From positions 14,272,710 to 14,336,709 of the forward strand of contig OU862910.1 of assembly GCA_917880885.1 (NCBI GenBank): DNA of 64,000 nt, written 5' to 3'. The notes under the pieces are model-generated. The model saw only the letters and a list, made by a program, of their open reading frames with translations. It was not told the origin of the DNA and made no database searches. Numbering within the stretch: the stretch's first letter is position 1; each line of letters opens with the position of its first letter. Position numbers and translations under genes: made by a program. Below, piece by piece: positions 32,510-43,606 of the stretch. This stretch comes from Limnephilus marmoratus (lineage: Eukaryota; Arthropoda; Insecta; Trichoptera; Limnephilidae).

Positions 32510-33643
32510 ATTCAATTTATACAGACTTTGTCAAAGCGTTTGACAAAGTTAACCATGAAATTCTTCTCAATAAACTTAGTATAATGGGAATAGAGGGTAA
32601 ACTATTGGAATGGATAAAGAGTTACTTAACCAATAGAAATCTCCAAGTAAAAAATAACTCTTACCTATCACACAAATTCATGGCTACTAGCGGTGTACCT
32701 CAAGGGTCACATTTAGGCCCAATACTGTTCCTACTTTTCATAAATTATATCATCACTGTTTTGATAATAATTTTGAAGTGTTGCTTTTCGCCGACGACTT
32801 AAAACTATTTAAACTTATAAAAACAATAAATGACTGTATTCACATTCAATTAAATTTAAACAAACTAAAAGACAGAGAAGAAGAATTAAATTTAAGCAAA
32901 CTACAAGACTAAGAAATTATGTTACTTCTTTTCACTTTTAAACCCATCCTTTTCTGTAATTAAAAAAAAATATACTGCATTCTATGTAAAAGCCCTATGG
33001 GCGTTTAAATAAAATCAATAAATAAGACTAGTGTAAAACTAATAAACTTTATCTGAATATAAGTAATGCCAGATAATAAGGTTTTTCAGAACAAATCAAC
33101 CCCTTAACTATCAATATAAAATTAATAATGTTTCCCTCACCTCTGTCAGTGAGATTAACGATCTTGGCATTATTTTCGATTCCAAATTTAACTTTCTTCC
33201 ACATGTAACTACAATAACCAATAAAGGATTACAAATGCTAGGTTTCAATCTTCGAAATCTTTCAATCTTCAAAATATTTCAACATTAAAAATCCTATATT
33301 CCTCTCTAGTTCGAAGTCAAGTTGAATATAATTCTTTTATTTGGTCCCCCCAATAAATTACAATCACCTGATGAAAGAATTAAACTTACTCAAACCTTCA
33401 GATAGAAGACTTATTTCCTACTTGACTTTTATTTTTAAAATTGTTAATGGTATTATAGACAGTCCTGATTTATTAAACCTAAATACCTTCCATATACCTA
33501 CTAGAACTACTCGATCCAAAATTCTTTTTAATTGCAACAAAAATATCAGGACTGAGTCATTTAGATACTCGCTTATACCTAGATTGCATGCAGTTGGCAA
33601 TGCTTTCTCAGAAGTAGTGTGTGTTCAACTGCACCGAATATAG
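32510..33643 (+). pseudogene. jockey-type LINE RT fragment, interrupted
   Basis: The plus strand reads TDFVKAFDKVNHEILLNKLS (first catalytic Asp), SYLTNRNLQVK and SGVPQGSHLGPILFLLFIN. After a frameshift an FADDLKLFK active-site block is still readable near 32790. A 112-bp insertion follows (32912-33023). The C-terminal part resumes with EINDLGIIFDSKFNF, VRSQVEYNS and IVNGIIDSPDLLNLN, ending near 33643. The endonuclease and N-terminal RT are missing. It is the same family as 28205-28647 and related to 58860-59645. Confidence 0.8.
32912..33023 (+). mobile_element. very short 5'-truncated LINE tail insertion
   Basis: This 112-bp insertion is flanked by the 7-bp direct repeat AAGACTA (32905-32911 and 33024-33030). 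It matches the 3' end of the LINE at 58860-59645 (AAACCCATCCTTTT, GTAAAAGCCCTATGGG) and ends in an AATAAATAA-type tail. It is a typical dead-on-arrival LINE copy produced by target-primed reverse transcription. Confidence 0.8.
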
Positions 33644-33649
33644 TTATAA

Positions 33650-35465
33650 GAAAGCTATAATATCATACCTCAATCACAATAATTAATGTTAGGTATAATA
33701 GTGTTCGTCTGCACGGCGTCTATATCATACTCTAATATAGATTCCAAACTACTTATTTCATTTATGTTAACTATCAGACAGACTAGTATAGCTAATAAAT
33801 GTACTTTTTTTTTCAAAATTATTATTTTTAAACCAACGATTTATTATTGATTCTCTAACTGACAGCCCTAAAAAGCAGAACTAATTAGCAGTATAGGTCT
33901 CGCAAGTTAAGTTGACTTCATCACAGTACTCACACAGATGCAAAACTTTCATACAGCGTGTTTCGTTTTGGGCTTTTAACAAAAAAGCAATTAATAATTA
34001 TTTCACAATTGAGAATTCGAATCCAAAGCGTGTTTAAATCGGTAACATAAAACTAATGTTGTTTTACAACATTTTTATAGAAAAACTGAAGGTTTAGGAA
34101 GAAAAATAAGTTTATTAACTAAATGCGATAATCTTCAGGATTGAATTCAAAGGGGTATTCATAAATAACAACAAGGTTAAAAAAATATTATGTTATTTAA
34201 AAAGATTAATTTATTATAATATTCATACTTATATAATATTTTGTAAAGTAAATAATCGACAAGCCGCCACACGCCGCTACACGTTTAATAGGCATAGCTT
34301 TTGAAAAGTAATTACTGTTAAACTTAATTACCAAAAGAAACATCGGCTTCGGTCGAGATAGATGGAAAAACATGCATTTAAATTCGGTTTTCATTCAAAG
34401 TTTAAAATTTCCCATTTAAAACATCTCCATTGCCGCCATTTTTTTTACGGATTTGACATTTGTAAAGTTTCGTTTAAAACTCAATACGCATTAATTACTC
34501 GGTTTACCTAAACTAAGAACCTAATGGCTTACAAATTTGGCTGTTTATGGGTTATTTATTTTTTATAATTATGTGTTAGCAATCATCAGCAGCACTTATT
34601 TTTTAATTATGTACCAGTCATCATCAGCAACTATCTATACGTATATTATCTAAAATATTAACAGATTACTAACACAATGGTACAAAAGATTAACTGTTGA
34701 ATAGGTACTAGTCTGTGTTACTCCAGTTGCCTTAGACGTCAAATTATACAAGTCATTTATGCTTAAAAGTTGACCACTCTTTTTTTTACATTATGAATAA
34801 GTAAAATAATTAAACATACGGAGGAAAATTTCACGGTTTGGTTCATTCAGTGATTAGCCACGTTCCGTTTCGTAACAGGACTCCATGATATCGTAATAAA
34901 TATTAAACTATCTATTTATTATTTCAAATTTATAAATTTGTCATTATTTGTCACTAGCGAAATGTAGGTGCACGTATGTTTAAATCAAATTATGAACCGA
35001 ATGAATAGGACATCCTGTAAGTATAGCCTCAAAAGGGTGTCGTTAAACTTGCCTCTCTTCTAACTAGTTACAATAAGTGGGCGTAAGCAAGACAGAGAGC
35101 CTTATCGGATTTGTTGGCGTCGCTTAACGTTCACACAGATAGACCAATACATCAATACTAAGCATTTTTATTGCTTCCAACTTAAAGTGTTTTACCTATA
35201 CCTGTAGTCATTTCAAACTTCAATCATTTCAACTGAAAGTAACAATAATATCATTACTAAGTTATGTACTCCATTTTATCTGCCAGACATGTGTCAAAGT
35301 TTTGATCACTCCTTTGAGCTCACAGTTTTCAAATAGACTTCACACAACATGGTCGACGATTTGGTCGACACAGTTTGCTTATATTATTTATGTGCGTCTA
35401 ATTATTTATATTATCTAATTAATTTATCTAATTATATTTATCTAAATATATTTATCTAAATATAT
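33650..35465. other. unassigned AT-rich DNA
   Basis: About 1.8 kb with no recognised gene or repeat. Simple AT-rich repeats (ATCTAAATATATTT) lie just before the MADF fragment at 35400-35465. Confidence 0.4.
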
Positions 35466-35639
35466 CTATCTAATTAATTCTTCGATAGAGCAAGGTATTG
35501 AAGAGTGGTGTTTAATTCGGTTCCAGGCGTCATTGATGTTATTTCGATTTTTATGCCCTTTACGTTTCGGATCCCATATATCTGGCTCTACTTGCATCAA
35601 CTCTATAAACTCGAAAACGCTCTCATTATTCCACTCCAT
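35466..35639 (-). pseudogene. truncated MADF-domain protein fragment
   Basis: Starting at the Met at 35639, the minus strand encodes 57 aa: MEWNNESVFEFIELMQ, then EPDIWDPKRKGHKNRNN, DAWNRIKHH and SIEELIR-stop. The W, FI, P.IWD, K.R and DAW positions match the first two-thirds of a MADF (Myb/SANT-like in Adf-1) domain, found in insect DNA-binding regulators and some transposon-encoded proteins. The frame ends in a simple AT-rich repeat, so about 30 residues of the domain are lost. An upstream ATG extends it by 47 low-quality residues and is not preferred. It could instead be exon 1 of a spliced gene, but no convincing donor site is seen. Confidence 0.65.
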
Positions 35640-36135
35640 CGTTAGTTCGTTTGGCTGTCCACGCACGACTACTCTCCACGGCGACGCTCGCGCAACTGAG
35701 CTTCGCGCAGTGTGGCAGGCACGCAAACTTTGAACTTTGATCCCTTTGATGTGCGCTAAAAAACCGACACGGAACGGCAAAGGGCACTTAAGTGATCACT
35801 TATGTGACAACAGTGTCAAATGCCCGTGCCACACATGTGAACACTTGTTTGATCACTTCTTTGAATTCGTGTCTGGCGCTTGCTTAAGAATTCACCTTTA
35901 TTTACTTATTTTTATTCTGCATAAAAATGTGTATACTTTGTACGAGCTCATATTCTTTTTTTTGTTGTTGTAAAACATATTTGTATCCTATAACTAAATA
36001 CTAGTTGTTATCATACATATGTACTTTGTTTAATGTACATTATTATCATTGTAATTACCCTCCTGTGTACCAATGTGTATCATGTATCACCGGATTGTAA
36101 TAGCCATTTTATGGCGTTGAAATAAATAAATATTC
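35640..36135 (+). other. non-coding, possible LINE tail at 35900-36135
   Basis: The end of this stretch (TTATGGCGTTGAAATAAATAAATA) looks like the 3' terminus of a LINE with an AATAAA-type repeat tail, but no coding part is attached. GATCACT[C/T]CTTTGA[G/A][C/T]TC occurs at 35307 and again near 35851, on both sides of the MADF fragment. Confidence 0.35.
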
Positions 36136-36908
36136 ATGGCAGAATTTTCTTTTACAGTCATCCGCTTCCCATCTAAATCCACAATATTCACTTACCTTAA
36201 CCGCTGGGCGTCAATAATGCATTCACAATACATTCAAATATCCCAATCACAAAGGCTAACGAGGAGCAGTAGCCGCCATTGGAAAATTAAATCAATCAAG
36301 TACTTGTTAAAATAAAACTGCCACCAATGATGCGTGAATGCATTTTTGTCTGTTGCAATTAAAATCAACTGATTATGTTGTATTTTAATTCCTAAAATAA
36401 TCGATTAAAATTTGTTGGAATGAATTAGTTATCAAAATAATGTTGCTCAAATGATCACACAGCAAATCAACCAGTAAAAAATAGGAATTGAAATAGACGC
36501 GAATTAGCTTAAAGCATTCTAGTGATGTTTCAAATCAATTTCTTCGTTACGACTGAGATAATCTGTGAGTAGTCGAGCAATTTAGTGAGTAGAAAAACTA
36601 TTTGTCAAAGAAGATTGGGAGGATCATGGTTTAGTGTTGAAACAAAATAAGGTGCAAAAATTGTTTCGATTACCTAAAAATGTGCATTAGACCGTTCATT
36701 AAAGAATGAAAAATTAAACAGTTCGCTCTCCATGATTGGTTAATACATTTCGAACTATCGAACAGTATTAATAGGCCAGAGACTGTACGGTTGAAATTTG
36801 TGAATTTGGTTAAGAATGCTACTCTGATGCCTCGCCGTACGCAAAACCGTCTTCTTACTTGAAGTTTGTTAAAAAGCTACTTTAGTAATAGAACCGAATT
36901 CAAGCAAG
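36136..36908. other. unassigned AT-rich DNA
   Basis: No gene or shared repeat was recognised. Confidence 0.4.
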
Positions 36909-37244
36909 TTTTTTTTTACATGAGCTCCACACAGGAGGTCCTGAGGAAAATAATTTCCCTCAGGGCCTATGTCATCTTTGGGGATGCTGTGTGGACGGTT
37001 TTTTAAGGAAAGGAAGGAGAGGATAGTTCTGGGAAGGAAAACGGTTTAAGGGGTGGGTAGGAATCTGTGGTTCAGTATGTCCTGGTCATCCGCCTCCAAG
37101 ACCTAGACAAACCTCACCCCATCAACCCGGGCACCCCTGCTAAATCACCAAACGTAGCGAACCACCTGGGGTGACCTATGGCAGATGTGTTGGTTATCCA
37201 ATAAAGGTTCTCGGGGCGGCGGTAACCATTCCCGCCTCTCAAAT
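36909..37244 (-). repeat. family B retroelement
   Basis: Close relative of 6155-6489 and 56887-57225: a plus-strand T-run then ACATGAGCTCCACACAGG, ending CGGTAACCATTCCCGCCTC. A minus-strand insertion with poly-A. Confidence 0.8.
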
Positions 37245-38076
37245 TAGTTATTATTAAAGTAGCCAATAATGCCGAAGGATGGCGCCACTTACGTTAACAG
37301 GTCGCATGAGGACCTGCCGCTGGCAGGTATATGTAAGTACTACGGATTTGTAATTTTGAGAAGCTCTCCGGATTTGGAGAGAATGACAGTAATATGATCA
37401 TTATTGTAACAGGCAGTTGTGAATAATAGTACCACGCGGCTATATATTACACATACATATGATGTCATTACCTGTCGTGGTTACTTTGTGTCATTGACTA
37501 GCTGTCACTGGATCACAGTGGATCGGAGGAACCGGCTATTTTTGGAACCAGTTCCTATCGGATATATAAAATGGTCACCAACATTCAAACTGGGCGAAGC
37601 CGAAACAGTGCACAAATTAATCTGAAGAAATTTGTAGCAATTTTAATGCTCGTCTTACTGACACACAGTTATTAAAATTGGTTCCATGAAATTCAAAATC
37701 AACTCGACTCATCACCTCTTTGAAAAGTAATTAAAAGCTTCTGAATTTTTTTTAAATAGCTCGTAATCTAACCTAACGCAATCTTTTTAACACATATATT
37801 TTTTCATCTCTTTTAATGACTTCAAAGGAGGGGTGGAGTTAAATTCATTCTGCGTAGTTCGGTCACTCTTGAAATTAATTTTCTTAACATAAATGTATCG
37901 GCCTGCTGTGCATCCTTGCTTATATATGTTGAAAGGCCAATCTTTTTTGCATTCCCCGTCTCATTTGGTGTTGTATCATTAGGTACCTCATAGTAAAAAA
38001 AAAAAACTAATTAGTTTGAAATCAGCAGGCGCAACACCTTAAAAAAAATTGTGCTGGGTGCTTTAGACGACACGAC
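37245..38076. other. unassigned DNA
   Basis: No gene. A small inverted motif (GGACCTGCCGCTGGCAGGT) is at about 37310. Confidence 0.4.
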
Positions 38077-38168
38077 TGAAGTAAAACTACAAGACAAACC
38101 TCGCCCCATGAACCCAGGTATAGGTTAAGTTAGGGGTGACATATAACATTGAGATGGAATATGACCAT

Positions 38169-38366
38169 GGGGTGACCTACGACCTTGGGGTGACCTAAGA
38201 CCTTGGGGTGACCTAAGACCTTTGGGTGACCTACGATCTTGGGGTGACCTACGACCTTGGGGTGACCTACGACCTTGGGGTGACCGACGACCTTGGGGTG
38301 ACCTACGACTTTGGGGTAACCTACGACTTTGGGGTGACCTACGACTTTGGGGTGACCTACGACCTT
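38169..38366. repeat. 18-bp minisatellite, 11 units
   Basis: Eleven head-to-tail copies of GGGGTGACCTACGACCTT, all exactly 18 bp, differ by single substitutions. It is an expansion of a motif present in a few diverged copies at 8720-8805 in the intact element. Confidence 0.9.
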
Positions 38367-38367
38367 G

Positions 38368-40857
38368 AATTATAAATCAGGAAACAAGAAAGGTGTATAT
38401 ACTGTAATGTATAGATCGCCAAACCCAAGCAAGTGCGACTTCTTAACATATTTTCAAAGATGGTGCATGGAAAATTTACAAGATGAAAATATAAACGTTA
38501 TAGCTGGAGATTTTAATATAAATGTTAAAGCAAATGCAGACATATACACAAAAAAACTGAAATCTATTATACAAGCTACAGGGATGAAACAATTAGTCAA
38601 AGATTTTACACGAATTACAAATATCTCAAAAACGACGATTGATCTGGTAATCTCAAATAAATTCAACTTAAATATTAAAGTACTAGATAATCCTAAAATT
38701 ACCGACCATAACATCATTCAAATTCTAATAAATGACAGAGAAAAATGTAACTCCAGTAAGGAAACACAAATAACAACATTTAAAAATTACAAAAAATACA
38801 ATAAGGAAATTTTCATTCAATCCTTAGAGACTATTAATTGGAATGGAATAAATCAAATGGAATATAACCAAAAAGCTGACCAGATGATATTAAACTTAAA
38901 AAAATCTATTGATGAAGTTGTTCCAGAACAGAAGATACATAAAAGAAACAATAATAAATGGTACACAAGTGAACTACGTACGATACAGCACAATAGAGAT
39001 GCATTTTACAAAAGAGCATGCCTTACTAATAGTATTACGGATTGGGATAACTACAAAAAAGCGAGAAACAAATACTCCAAAGACATAAAAAGAACGCATA
39101 ATGAGTACATAAAAAATAAAATAAACTCAGAAGAAGGGGATCCCAAAAAAATTTGGAAAAGCATAAAAGAATTAGTAGATGGCGAAAACAAAGACGACAT
39201 AAAAATTGTAAACTTTCCAAAAGAGATAAACGAATAAAACATGGCTAATAACTTTAATAAATATTTTATTGAAAGTATCATTCAAATTAACAAATTAATA
39301 CCCAACATTGCTGTTAACCCCACAAGTGATAATATCGACCCAAACAAAGAATCATTGGTCTTCAGAAAAATAAATGCAGAATATTTATTTAACATTTTAA
39401 ACAAAATAAAATCAAAGAATAGTTCAGATGGATGAACTATTAGTAAAATAAGAGATGCTTTTCCAGTATTGGATCTACTCTATTAAATATTATCAATGAG
39501 ACGATTGAAGAAGGAAAATTTCCACGGTTATGGAAAATATCTACTATTATACCGGTTCCAAAGGTAAAAAATACCAGAAAATGTGAAGAATTTCGACCAA
39601 TCAACACCTTACCAAAATATGAGCAGATTCTTGAAGTTATAATAAAAGAACAAATTTTGCAATATCTAGATAAACACGATATTTTATACCAAGAGCAATC
39701 AGGGTTCAGATCTAATAACTCATGTGAAACAGCATTAAACGTAATTGTCGAAGAATGGAAGGAAGGAATGAATAATAATAAATTTATCTTAGCAATATTT
39801 TTGGATTTTCAAAGGGCATTCGAAACTATAGACCGAGACATACTAAGAAGAAAGCTTAAAGAAATTGGTTTCTCATCTGTAGCCATTAAATTAATACAAG
39901 AGTATTTGAGAGACAGAAAGCAGGTAACAAAAATAAATAATCAATTTTCAAAACCAATGGAAAATAAGTTAGGAGTACCACAGGGATCGGTCCTTGGACC
40001 TCTATTGTTCATACTCTATATTAATGACATGGTGAAAATATTTTCAAAATGCAAAGTACGACTTTGATACGCCGATGATACACTAATATACTTAATTGGA
40101 GATAACTATGAAGAACTAATACACATTTTAAATAATGAACTAAATGATGTATCAAGATGGCTAAAAATAAATAAGCTTAAATTAAATACAAAAAAAAAAC
40201 AAAATGTATGGTGATCGGATACAAGAAGACATCCAGTGAAAGCAAAATTAAAATTGATGGTGAAATTATTGAAAATGTTACTGAAATGAAATACTTAGGA
40301 GTTATATTAGATTCCAAACTAAACTTCAATAGACATGCTGAATACACCCAAAAGAAAATTGGCAAAAAGATATCTTTTTTTGGAAGAATTCGGCCAAAAA
40401 TTTCTAGAAAAACTGCAATCACCATATACAATTCAATTATTGCTCCACACTTCAACTACTGCTCAAGTATACTTTTCCTATGTAACGAAAGAGAACAAAA
40501 TAAGTTACAAATTCTCCAAAACAGGGCTATGAGAATAATTCTTCGACGAAACAGATTTTCAAAAATAATTAAAATGTTAAAGGAACTAAATTGGTTGACC
40601 GTGAAACAGATGCTCACCTTGAACACGATGGTATTTATCCACAAAATATTGAACAACACGTTACCAAAATACTTCTCAAATAAAATTGTATACAATAAAG
40701 ACATTCACAGATATAACACAAGGACGTGCAAGGAAATTAGGCTACAAAAAAAGGACAAAGCGAATACGCAGAACAGTCTACTGTACAAGGGAATGAAGTT
40801 GTATAACACACTACCAGAAACTTTAAAGTCCACACCAATTGGAAAGTTCAAGATGTA
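38368..40857 (+). pseudogene. LINE polymerase, 5'-truncated, first copy
   Basis: The plus strand starts mid-endonuclease (TVMYRSPNPSK, NVIAGDFNINVK, TTIDLVIS, KITDHNII). It continues through an in-frame TAA (39235) and TGA (39433) and a frameshift near 39475. RT then reads STIIPVPK, EFRPINTLPKYE, QEQSGFRSNNSCETAL, AIFLDFQRAFETID, GVPQGSVLGPLLFILYIND, a TGA stop and the YADD box (about 40071-40082). A further frameshift in an A-run near 40190 precedes the C-terminal part (40208-40857). The last 990 bp (39868-40857) are repeated at 45512-46501. It is CR1/jockey-group-like, with no RNase H. Four lesions make it inactive. Confidence 0.85.
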
Positions 40858-40876
40858 CTTATACGGCTGCGCCAAT
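40858..40876 (-). other. PBS-like sequence outside the 3' LTR
   Basis: These 19 bases are identical to the internal primer-binding-site region at 45213-45231, yet here they lie between host LINE DNA and the outer edge of the 3' LTR, where none should exist. This may reflect an unprocessed strong-stop copy of the primer site or recombination with another copy. Confidence 0.75.
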
Positions 40877-41156
40877 TGTTATGTCTGCCCTTTCCTCGGC
40901 AGATAGTAATTATTAAATAAGGTTCTTTGAATATAAAAGTGTTTATTTACTGGAATAACCTAGCTGGTTAGCTACGTCTGTTTACTATTCGGGGGTAGGT
41001 AAATCTCTGGAGCCTTGCCACGGGAGCTCGCAAAGTATATCTCTGAGACTGCTTCTTGTACGCCAATGCCATCTGGCGAGCTATGGTGCAAGCTACATGC
41101 TTACCGCCATCTATCGTATTCTTTCCATATGAAATACTTAATTACTCTACATCACA
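40877..41156 (-). repeat. 3' LTR of Ty3/gypsy-type element
   Basis: 280 bp, TGTGATGTAG...GACATAACA on the minus strand, with TG/CA termini. I could see no difference from 45232-45511. Confidence 0.9.
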
Positions 41157-41171
41157 CCCTCCCCCACCTAA
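41157..41171 (-). other. polypurine tract
   Basis: The minus strand reads AGGTGGGGGAGGG immediately before the 3' LTR, the expected plus-strand primer position. Confidence 0.75.
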
Positions 41172-41561
41172 CCTCAAGCCCTGGCTACAATAAATACAAG
41201 ACATGTTCTTTTCAAAGAAGTTATACAATTTGACAAAAAAAATAGGATTTTAAATATTTCATTTATACATGATTTTATACTCTAAATTCAACCAAACATA
41301 GACATGATTTTAAATATTTCAACTTAAATATTTCTGTTTCTCTGGGAGGGACCTTTATGAACGCCTTGAACGGAGCCTTCCTTCCCAAGGTCTTAGTTGA
41401 GTAGTTTGCTCTCGATCATCCGCTGGTAATCTGAAATCAAGAGAACTCCACGTTAGCCCCTTCAACAAAGCTGAGGTCCCCAACTCGTCTGAAGCGCATT
41501 TCGTGACCTCAGACGCGGTGGGTGGGTTATTATCTTCACTCTCCTCTTCCCATCTCACAGA

Positions 41562-43085
41562 TTAACTCTTTAACTGATCAATATGCCTCTTCCAAGTCAA
41601 CGGAGTACCACAGATCCTAACGATATAAACTTTTTTACCCACTTTCCTTTCTACAATACCTCTAACCCAACCAACTTTATTCACCTGACGGAAGTCCTTG
41701 ACCAGACACTTTTGACCAACATGTAAATTCCTAATTTTTACGCCCCCATAATTCCTTATTTGATTATCTTGACTCCTTTTTATATTATCGTTAGCTATTT
41801 TTCTCTGTTCTGACACATCTTCCTGAGTGGTTTTAGGAATTAAACTACTGAAAGTTGATTTCAGTCTCCTACCAAACATCAAGACTGCCGGTTCTAATCC
41901 CGTTGTGCAATGTGGCGAATTTCGATAATCAGATAAAAAATCACATAATCTACTTACATAATTTACTGGAAAATTATTCCTAACCATAATTTTTTTAAAA
42001 AAATTTTTTACCGTTCTAACTGAATTTTCAGCTTGTCCATTACACTGAGGGAATTTTACCGGTGAATTTAAAAATTCTATGTTATTCTCTTTAAGAAATT
42101 CTTTAAACTCTACACTAGAAAATGCTGTTCCATTATCCGAAACTATGCAATCAGGGTTACCAAAATTAGAGAAAATTCTTCTCAATTCCTTAATCGTGTT
42201 AAACGAATCCGCTCTTGGAACCTCTAAGCAATCGATCCACTTGGAAAAAGCGTCACAAATTACAAGAAACATTTTTCCTGCTACCGGTCCGCAGTAGTCT
42301 ACATGCACCCTACTCCAAGTTGCCCCAGGGTTCGGCCACACTGACAAATGACTCTTAGAAGGTGCCGGCCTCATAGCCGCGCAATCATCACATTTTAGAA
42401 CCATTTTTTCAATGTCATTGTTCAGTGATGGCCACCAAAAATAAGCTTTTGCTAGGCCCTTCATTTTAACTATTCCTAAATGAGATCTGTGTAATAACTC
42501 TAGCACATGTTCTTGTAAGGAACTCGGAATGACAATTCTATGTTGCCAGAAAAGGCAATCCTTGACTATGGACATTTCGTTTCTCTTAACCCAGAATCTC
42601 CACAGTACATCGTCTCGACCAACTCGTTTTGGCCAGCCCTTACGCAAACCCGTTAAAACTTCCTGAATAACCGTGTCTGTCTCTGTAGCTGTGGAAATGA
42701 GCTTGATATTATGGATCGCTCTGTGTCTCTGTAGCTGTGGAAATGAGCTTGATATTATGGAGTGCTCGCATTTATCTACATAACACACAAAATCTGATCC
42801 ATAATCATCTTCAAATTCTTCTTGAGAATTTTCTACCGGAAGCCGAGATAGAAAATCCGCATGATTATGACATGACTTAACAAATTCTACCTTATACGCA
42901 AATCCTGCTAATATAATTCCATAACGCTGCAATCTGTTAGCCGCTAAAACTGGAATATTTTTGTGTTCCCCTAAAATCCTCATCAATGACAAAATGTCTA
43001 CCCATAATGTCATTCTCTTCCGTACCAAACCGAAAAAAATTTGTTCAACCCCAATCCTATAGCTAAAGCTCGAAGGTATCGCCAT
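41562..43085 (-). CDS. gypsy-type pol fragment: RNase H end and integrase
   Basis: This 507-aa ORF. Residues about 36-83 are the C-terminal part of RNase H (GEHKNIPVLAANRLQRYGI, NHADFLSRLP). Integrase follows: an HHCC zinc site (H199, H202, C232, C235) and a catalytic core with HVDYCGP (D263), SDNGTAF (D317) and NGQAENSVRTVK (E353), giving the expected D,D-35-E spacing. After the core come DYRNSPHCTTG and a basic C-terminal domain (GWVRGIVERKVGKKVY) with no chromodomain. Integrase would insert the element's cDNA. The first ~30 residues do not fit RNase H and come from the sequence that replaces RT. A 46-bp tandem duplication lies at about 42681-42772 without closing the frame. Integrase looks intact; the polyprotein is not. 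Confidence 0.88.
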   Translation of the reverse strand: MAIPSSFSYRIGVEQIFFGLVRKRMTLWVDILSLMRILGEHKNIPVLAANRLQRYGIILAGFAYKVEFVKSCHNHADFLSRLPVENSQEEFEDDYGSDFVCYVDKCEHSIISSSFPQLQRHRAIHNIKLISTATETDTVIQEVLTGLRKGWPKRVGRDDVLWRFWVKRNEMSIVKDCLFWQHRIVIPSSLQEHVLELLHRSHLGIVKMKGLAKAYFWWPSLNNDIEKMVLKCDDCAAMRPAPSKSHLSVWPNPGATWSRVHVDYCGPVAGKMFLVICDAFSKWIDCLEVPRADSFNTIKELRRIFSNFGNPDCIVSDNGTAFSSVEFKEFLKENNIEFLNSPVKFPQCNGQAENSVRTVKNFFKKIMVRNNFPVNYVSRLCDFLSDYRNSPHCTTGLEPAVLMFGRRLKSTFSSLIPKTTQEDVSEQRKIANDNIKRSQDNQIRNYGGVKIRNLHVGQKCLVKDFRQVNKVGWVRGIVERKVGKKVYIVRICGTPLTWKRHIDQLKS

Positions 43086-43311
43086 GTACCAACGTAAGCT
43101 ACGGGTATCTTGAAATTATCACTTAAGTAACGCCATGTACAAAAAGCTAAAATTTCCAAAATAAAAAAAAAATGAACGCATAATTTGTGAGTAACGCCAT
43201 GTACTACAAATTCTAATACGAACGAGATCGGGTAGCTTGTAAGTATCGTCATGTACAAACAAATTCTACAAACAAATCTGATCGGTGAAGTTGTTAAGTA
43301 ACGCCATGTAC
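43077..43311. repeat. degenerate 51-64-bp repeats in place of RT
   Basis: Five copies of TA[A/T]CG[C/T]CATGTAC occur at 43077, 43128, 43192, 43244 and 43299, separated by related AT-rich spacers. They sit where reverse transcriptase should be encoded. Confidence 0.75.
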
Positions 43312-43606
43312 AAACAACTCTAATATCAAAATGATATCACCCTTCCTCCTACTTAATGGTACTCTCGGGGAAGCAAACTCCCCACTAATTAATCGAAGAA
43401 TTTATTCCGTCTTTTACTATTGACTTTAATTCAGACTCAACTTACTTTTATTGTTAATAGGATCGGCCTAGCATTGAAAAAAAAAAAAAAAAAAAATTTG
43501 GACCCGCGTCTTTATTCACTATAAAAGACACCTAAAAATTTACAAAACCCAAGAAAAAAAATACAACAAAAAAAACCTAATTTTTTTTTTTTTTAAATTT
43601 ACCCAA
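43312..43606. other. non-coding interior of the LTR element
   Basis: AT-rich with a 20-base A-run near 43479 and a T-run near 43580. No RT motif appears in any frame. The RT region is deleted or replaced. Confidence 0.6.

Noticed and set aside
41562..43085. Envelope or retrovirus-like gene in the LTR element
   Set aside because: The ORF is RNase H end plus integrase. No additional membrane-protein ORF exists between integrase and the LTR.
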